Source: Bacteroidota bacterium (GTDB lineage Bacteria; Bacteroidota; Rhodothermia; Rhodothermales; UBA10348). Taken from it: 10,842 bases of DNA. The notes under the pieces are model-generated. The model ran no database searches and was not told the origin of the DNA. It saw nothing but the letters and a program-made list of their open reading frames with translations. Made by a program: the position numbers and the translations under genes. How positions within the stretch are numbered: the first letter of the stretch is position 1; every line of letters begins with the position of its first letter. Shown here piece after piece: positions 7,127 to 10,842 of this stretch. The DNA lies in assembly GCA_027620595.1 (NCBI GenBank), contig JAQCDI010000053.1, positions 1 through 10,842 of the forward strand. The letters run 5' to 3'.

Positions 7127-9418
7127 TCAATCAATATGTATTTCCCTTCTCGATACTGCCTGTCGTCCGCTGGATCGCTCCGTCATCCGGAGCGCCAGCG
7201 TGTAGACTCCCGGTTGCAGATCACCTGTTTCCAGGATCAGATAGCGACCCATCCTCCGGCCGCTGATGGCATCCTCGAACGAAACCGAAACCGCGGCTTC
7301 ATCCCGCCGACCGAACATCCTTCCCAGTAAGGACGGAGCCACGTCGGATTCGTTGCCTTCCACCAGCACAGCTTCCACTGAAAGCACATCCCCCTCCCGA
7401 TGATCCAGGCCATAGGCCTCAGCATACAGGTACAGAGGGGCTCCGCGGTCGAACCGCGCTTCGGCTACAGGATGGATGAACAAGCCATTCCGAAGAAGGA
7501 CGTGTCCCGGCGTGGTCTGCCCCGGATCCGCTTCCTCGATCAACGACGCCACCAACAAATCCGAAACGCGAATCGTCGACGCATCATTGCCGGGAGCCAC
7601 ATCGAATCGTCCAACACTCCAGAATCCATCCTGCCGTGCCTCCAACGACACCTGGACAGCCGAAACACCAGTTGAGAGCACAGCCAACGCGCTCGTACAT
7701 CCTCCCACGCGCACTACCTGAACGGAGTCCTGCTGCGACGGAATAGGCGCACCGGCAGGCCGTTGGAATGCCTGGATCCACGCCCCTTTGCCAAAAGCAG
7801 CTCCACGGATGCAGAGCGGTGCCACCACGGTTCGCCCGTCATTGTCTTCCAGCACGGAGGGTAGAAGCACCATGCCCAGGCGGCCACGTTCGTCCAGATC
7901 GGACACGAGGGGGTTGTCCCTGAACTGTTCCCTGGCCACCAGGGCCCAGTCCGTGGCCTGTCGCGCCCGACCGCCCTGGAAGAAGTCCGCTGGCGGCGAA
8001 TAGAAGATCGGCTTGCCAGCCTTGGCCAGATCCTGGAAAATCCAGTACCGCGAGCCATAGTGCATGATGTAGAACCGATCCCCGCCGGCCGCGCTCCCAC
8101 CGGACCCATTGGTCACCTCTGTCTGGAATTGCATTCGGGAGCGCGGAAAACCGTATCGGATCAGGACCTGGCCGGGTTCGGATTGCCATCCGCGGAGCCC
8201 ATCCTCCCTTCCCCAGATCAGGTCCGCATAGACCATACGTCCCATGTGCTCGACCAATCGCTCATTGCCCGGACGGGACCACTCCCGATCCTGCCGTGCC
8301 CAGAATTCGTCGAGTTCTGCCATTCCGGCTTCCCGATACATGGGCAGGTCATGGGTACTGACGACACTCGAAGGATTCCGCCATGGCAACTGCTCCTCCT
8401 CCGTCATCAGCGCCAACGCCCGATCGAAAGCGCGCTCGGCCTGTGCATCCTTCTGGAGCATGTAGTGGATCAGACCGAGATACAGGTACCCCGGCGCCGA
8501 TTCGGGATTCCTGGCCACGTACTCCGACAGAAGCAATTCGGCGTCCCGGACCCGGCCGCCGCGGATAGCGGCCTCGGTCAGATACCGGACCGCCACTTTG
8601 TGCAACGGGCCCGAAGCGGCCGCACGGATCAGGAATCGTACCGCTTCCGCGGAGGCTTCGCGCATGGGCTGATCGTCCCTGATGGCCAGGATTTCAGATA
8701 AACCGGAATGATCACTGTTGAAGGCGATCTGCCCGCTTTCCTGATCGATGACCGCCTTGGAAGCCCAGAAAAGCTGGGTCGTCACCTCGCCTTCGCCGAA
8801 AGGCGTTGTCACACGGGCCGCGTTGTCGAAATACCGCTGATCCTCGATGCGCATCATGCCGGCAACAAGGTTTGCCAACGGATCCTGGGGATCCTGGGCC
8901 AACAAATCGCGGGCCCGCTCCATCTGAAGCCGCTCCCGGACCGTGGGCATGAAGTTGAACCCGTGCCGGAAGTCCTTCCACAGATCCAGCGCCTCCACGT
9001 CGGCGTCCTCGCGGCGTTCCCGGGGAAGTCGCTTGAGCATGCGGCCAGCTTCTAGGGGATCCTGTTCGGGACCGAAGAGAAGGACGGCAGCCCGAACGAC
9101 CAGACCGGTTTCGTCCCGCGGCCATCGTTCGAGCAGGGCGTCGGCTTGGGCCAAGGCCAGGTGGTAGTCTCCCCTTTCCAGCGCATCGAGTGCCTCTTCG
9201 GCCCGTTCCGCCCGCGTCATCACCGCGCTGGAAACATCCGGAACCACATCCTGCGCCCGCAGGACGCGAGCGTTCATAGCCCCCATGATCAGCATCAGGA
9301 CGCATGCTCTGAGGACAGTGGCGCAGATGGTGGAGGTATGACTGCGGAGCGGCAAGGAGGGGCGATGACTTGGTCGCCAGATCAGCGATACAATGTGGAG
9401 CAAGGCAGAATGCATCAT
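7127..9418 (-). CDS. Exported TPR/GWxTD-domain protein 2
   Basis: This 763-residue paralogue of the gene at 1444-3885 is of unknown function. A hydrophobic segment at about residues 33-50 is followed by RVLRA and Gln56, a credible signal peptidase I site; the roughly 32 residues before it make an unusually long basic N-terminus. TPR-like helices lie at about 68-135 and 250-340 (for example RDAELLLSEYVARNPESAPG at 291-310, then AERAFDRALALM). The GWxTD core has the lead-in EFWARQDREWSRPGNER at 371-387 and GWQSEPGQVLIRYGFPRSRM at 410-429. The C-terminus parallels protein 1: PLYLYAEAYGL (661-671), a GRMFG loop (699-703) and YLILETGDLQPGVYTLAL (725-742). It opens the four-gene module 85 bases downstream of smpB, and its TGA directly abuts the receptor ATG. 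Two tandem ATGs (9418 and 9415) are possible starts, neither with a Shine-Dalgarno. GWxTD membership is less secure than for protein 1 because the signature is more degenerate, but the shared ends support it. Confidence 0.78.
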   Translation of the reverse strand: MMHSALLHIVSLIWRPSHRPSLPLRSHTSTICATVLRACVLMLIMGAMNARVLRAQDVVPDVSSAVMTRAERAEEALDALERGDYHLALAQADALLERWPRDETGLVVRAAVLLFGPEQDPLEAGRMLKRLPRERREDADVEALDLWKDFRHGFNFMPTVRERLQMERARDLLAQDPQDPLANLVAGMMRIEDQRYFDNAARVTTPFGEGEVTTQLFWASKAVIDQESGQIAFNSDHSGLSEILAIRDDQPMREASAEAVRFLIRAAASGPLHKVAVRYLTEAAIRGGRVRDAELLLSEYVARNPESAPGYLYLGLIHYMLQKDAQAERAFDRALALMTEEEQLPWRNPSSVVSTHDLPMYREAGMAELDEFWARQDREWSRPGNERLVEHMGRMVYADLIWGREDGLRGWQSEPGQVLIRYGFPRSRMQFQTEVTNGSGGSAAGGDRFYIMHYGSRYWIFQDLAKAGKPIFYSPPADFFQGGRARQATDWALVAREQFRDNPLVSDLDERGRLGMVLLPSVLEDNDGRTVVAPLCIRGAAFGKGAWIQAFQRPAGAPIPSQQDSVQVVRVGGCTSALAVLSTGVSAVQVSLEARQDGFWSVGRFDVAPGNDASTIRVSDLLVASLIEEADPGQTTPGHVLLRNGLFIHPVAEARFDRGAPLYLYAEAYGLDHREGDVLSVEAVLVEGNESDVAPSLLGRMFGRRDEAAVSVSFEDAISGRRMGRYLILETGDLQPGVYTLALRMTERSSGRQAVSRREIHID
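8880..8897 (-). repeat. Perfect 9-base tandem duplication inside GWxTD protein 2
   Basis: GGATCCTGG occurs twice in direct tandem (8880-8888 and 8889-8897). On the coding strand it encodes the doubled QDP in AQDPQDPLAN at residues 175-182. It keeps frame and probably reflects a small slippage event in a linker between helices. Confidence 0.8.
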
Positions 9419-9472
9419 ACGGCTAGAGTGCGAATCGGATACACCCCATGACCGCGAATGAGCATCCGGACC

Positions 9473-9500
9473 GGGTGAACAGCCATTCCCGGGGGTGAAC
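9473..9500 (-). repeat. Direct repeat of GTTCACCC upstream of the envelope module
   Basis: On the minus strand GTTCACCC occurs at 9500-9493 and again at 9480-9473, 20 bases apart start to start, or about two helical turns. Both copies lie in the 85-base gap between the smpB stop and the start of GWxTD protein 2, 55-82 bases upstream of that start. The position and helical spacing would suit paired regulator half-sites or repeated promoter elements. Eight-base repeats also arise by chance, and no clear -10 element was identified, so an operator role is only a suggestion. Confidence 0.4.
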
Positions 9501-9503
9501 TGC

Positions 9504-9971
9504 TCAGCCGTCCTTCAATGCGCGGACATCCGCCCGACTGAGCTTGCGCTTCACATCGCGTTCGGCGATGTCGGCCCGCTTGTCGTACAGTTTCTTCCCT
9601 TTGCCCAGTCCGATCTCGATCTTGGCCTTTCCTTTCTTGAAATAGATCCGCAGCGGAATCAGCGTGTAGCCTTTCTGGGCGGTTGCCTTCTCGAGCCGAT
9701 CGATCTCGCGTCGATGAAGCAGGAGCTTTCGCGGGCGAACCGGATCGTGATTGGCCCGGTTGCCGTGCGAATAGGGAGCCACATGACACTGCAACAGCAT
9801 CATCTCGCCGCCTTCCACTGTGCAATAGGCTTCCTGAAGGTTGACCTTCCCATCCCGAAGGGATTTCACCTCCGTGCCTTGCAACACCATGCCCGCTTCC
9901 ACCCGCTCATCGATGTGGTATTCATGGGTGGCTTTCCGATTGGACGTTACGAGTTGGATACCCTCACTCAT
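9504..9971 (-). CDS. smpB: SsrA-binding protein SmpB
   Basis: SmpB binds tmRNA and delivers it to stalled ribosomes for trans-translation in the cytoplasm. The 155-residue product has normal length and the full family pattern: HEYHIDERVEAGMVLQGTEV at residues 16-35, KSLRDGKVNLQEAY at 36-49, CHVAPYSHGN at 62-71, NHDPVRPRKLLLHRREI at 74-90 and GYTLIPLRIYFKKGKAKIEI at 101-120. GKGKKLYDKR at 123-132 marks the start of the basic C-terminal tail that enters the mRNA channel. I chose the ATG at 9971 because a strong AGGAGGT lies five bases upstream and the SmpB family begins here; a longer reading from 10067 would add 32 residues that look like the neighbour's shadow. The start overlaps the MqnA-family gene by 8 bases. 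The tmRNA gene itself is not in this window. Confidence 0.97.
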   Translation of the reverse strand: MSEGIQLVTSNRKATHEYHIDERVEAGMVLQGTEVKSLRDGKVNLQEAYCTVEGGEMMLLQCHVAPYSHGNRANHDPVRPRKLLLHRREIDRLEKATAQKGYTLIPLRIYFKKGKAKIEIGLGKGKKLYDKRADIAERDVKRKLSRADVRALKDG

Positions 9972-10821
9972 CGTCCACCTCCTCCTCATCTGCAGAAGGA
10001 ACGGTGTTGGAACGTGGATCCGGCGGCAGGCTGGCAAACTGCACAGGCAGCACCTCTTCTGTGACACCGTAGAAATACAGGTGATCGCAGAACTCGGTCA
10101 GGCTGGCGATGGCCATGTCGTCGAGGGTAAGCCGGAGGTGGTTCAGGAAAAAGTCCGAAGCAACCTCATCCAGATCCCACGCCCGCTCAAGATCCACCCG
10201 TTCCCGGTCCAGATGCTGCAGGACGTCCCGAACGGCGATGATCAGGTCGGCTGTGGCCTCCTCCTTTCGGCACGTGAACAGGGACCACACGAAAGGATAG
10301 CCCGCCATCTCCGACCATTCCTGCCCCAGATCCAGCGCAACACTGTGGCCGGTATCCGGCAGGGGCGCCGGTCCCGTGTCCGTTCCGGCGTCGGCAAGCG
10401 GCACCGTGACCAAGGCATGTTCCGAAAGCCCATCCGGAAGCCGGTCCCGTTCGTGGAGGGCCACTACGGTCCGGTAGTGTTCCTTGAGCACCATGGCCGC
10501 AAGCAGGGCGGTCGGACGCCCCTCCGGTTGGTGCATGATCCCCATGGTGGCAGCCCCCAGCTGCTCTCCCACCATGAGCGTGGCCCACGGATTGGTCCAG
10601 GAAGAGACGGCCACTGCCGGCAGGATCTCCAGGGATGCCTGCGCCGACAGCGCTTCATGGCTCGGCAACAGCGCCACATGCACCTGCCCTCCTTCCAGCA
10701 AGGCGCGGGCTTCCTGGGCCGAGCGCCGATGGATGCCTCCTGGAAATGCCGCTTCCAGAGCCCGAACCACAGGCTCGTTCACAGGGTGGGACCAGACAGC
10801 AATCTGCAGGGTGGCGTTCAT
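9964..10821 (-). CDS. mqnA: MqnA-family protein (futalosine-route menaquinone synthesis), divergent
   Basis: The family has a periplasmic-binding-protein fold; MqnA dehydrates chorismate in the futalosine route to menaquinone. The strongest evidence is the signature LDLGQEWSEMAGYPFVWSLF at residues 163-182, matching the DLG.EW...TG.PFV motif of MqnA. Also present are a central VHVALLPSHEAL (48-59) in the position of the usual 'DvGlvS' segment, ILPAVAVSSW (66-75), and a helical C-terminus ending in LYFYGVTEEVLPVQF (248-262). Length, 285 residues, is normal. The N-terminus is unlike typical MqnA: SHPVNEP (11-17) replaces the usual Y-N-S motif, and HALVTVPLADA (135-145) lacks the usual IGD triplet, so true chorismate dehydratase activity is uncertain. 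An acidic tail DEEEVDDE doubles as the smpB ribosome-binding region. The ATG at 10821 is 21 bases from the window edge; the frame stays open upstream, so a longer start cannot be excluded. Confidence 0.72.
   Translation of the reverse strand: MNATLQIAVWSHPVNEPVVRALEAAFPGGIHRRSAQEARALLEGGQVHVALLPSHEALSAQASLEILPAVAVSSWTNPWATLMVGEQLGAATMGIMHQPEGRPTALLAAMVLKEHYRTVVALHERDRLPDGLSEHALVTVPLADAGTDTGPAPLPDTGHSVALDLGQEWSEMAGYPFVWSLFTCRKEEATADLIIAVRDVLQHLDRERVDLERAWDLDEVASDFFLNHLRLTLDDMAIASLTEFCDHLYFYGVTEEVLPVQFASLPPDPRSNTVPSADEEEVDDE
9977..9983 (-). promoter_or_regulatory. Strong Shine-Dalgarno of smpB inside the upstream gene
   Basis: AGGAGGT on the minus strand, part of a longer GAGGAGGAGGT run, sits five bases before the smpB ATG. 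The same bases encode the Glu-Glu-Glu-Val in the acidic tail of the MqnA-family protein. It decides the smpB start and is the only strong Shine-Dalgarno found in the window. Confidence 0.85.
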
Positions 10822-10842
10822 CGGATCGGATGGGCAGGATGG

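Noticed and set aside
8060..8701. 213-codon plus-strand ORF antisense to GWxTD protein 2
   Set aside because: No recognisable domain or ribosome-binding site, and it lies wholly within a well-supported gene.
9972..10067. Longer smpB start adding 32 residues
   Set aside because: The added residues read as an out-of-frame shadow of the MqnA-family gene, while the ATG at 9971 has a strong Shine-Dalgarno and the expected family length.

Overview
The window looks like a chromosomal segment from a GC-rich member of the Bacteroidota or Rhodothermota lineage (Rhodothermales- or Balneola-like). Four things point there: two TPR/GWxTD-domain proteins, a TonB-dependent receptor with an N-terminal carboxypeptidase-regulatory-like domain, a DUF4249-like lipoprotein beside it, and signal peptides that all place Gln directly after the cleavage site. 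Genus cannot be read from the sequence alone. No tRNA, rRNA, IS element, integrase or CRISPR array was seen, and base composition looks even throughout.

Layout. On the plus strand, the left edge holds the 3' part of purK followed 14 bases later by purE, the paired class I enzymes that carboxylate AIR in purine synthesis. They converge on a run of six minus-strand genes that fills the rest of the window. Read in transcription order from the right edge these are: an MqnA-family protein, smpB (its start overlaps the upstream gene by 8 bases), an 85-base gap, then a four-gene envelope module of GWxTD protein 2, TonB-dependent receptor, DUF4249-like lipoprotein and GWxTD protein 1.

The envelope module is the most interesting part. 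The first three genes are packed without space (stop abutting start, then a 4-base ATGA overlap), and the fourth follows after 53 bases. The two outer genes are diverged paralogues with the same plan: signal peptide, TPR-like helices, a GWxTD core and a beta-rich C-terminus. They bracket a receptor and lipoprotein pair that resembles a SusC/SusD-type arrangement with DUF4249 in place of SusD. The simplest reading is an outer-membrane import or surface-assembly machine in which the exported GWxTD proteins act with the receptor in the periplasm or at the outer membrane. The substrate cannot be inferred. All function for this module beyond family membership is inference.

No stretch longer than 300 bases lacks a gene. 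The non-coding pieces are 855-868, 1382-1443, 3886-3938, 9419-9503 and the 21 bases at the right edge.
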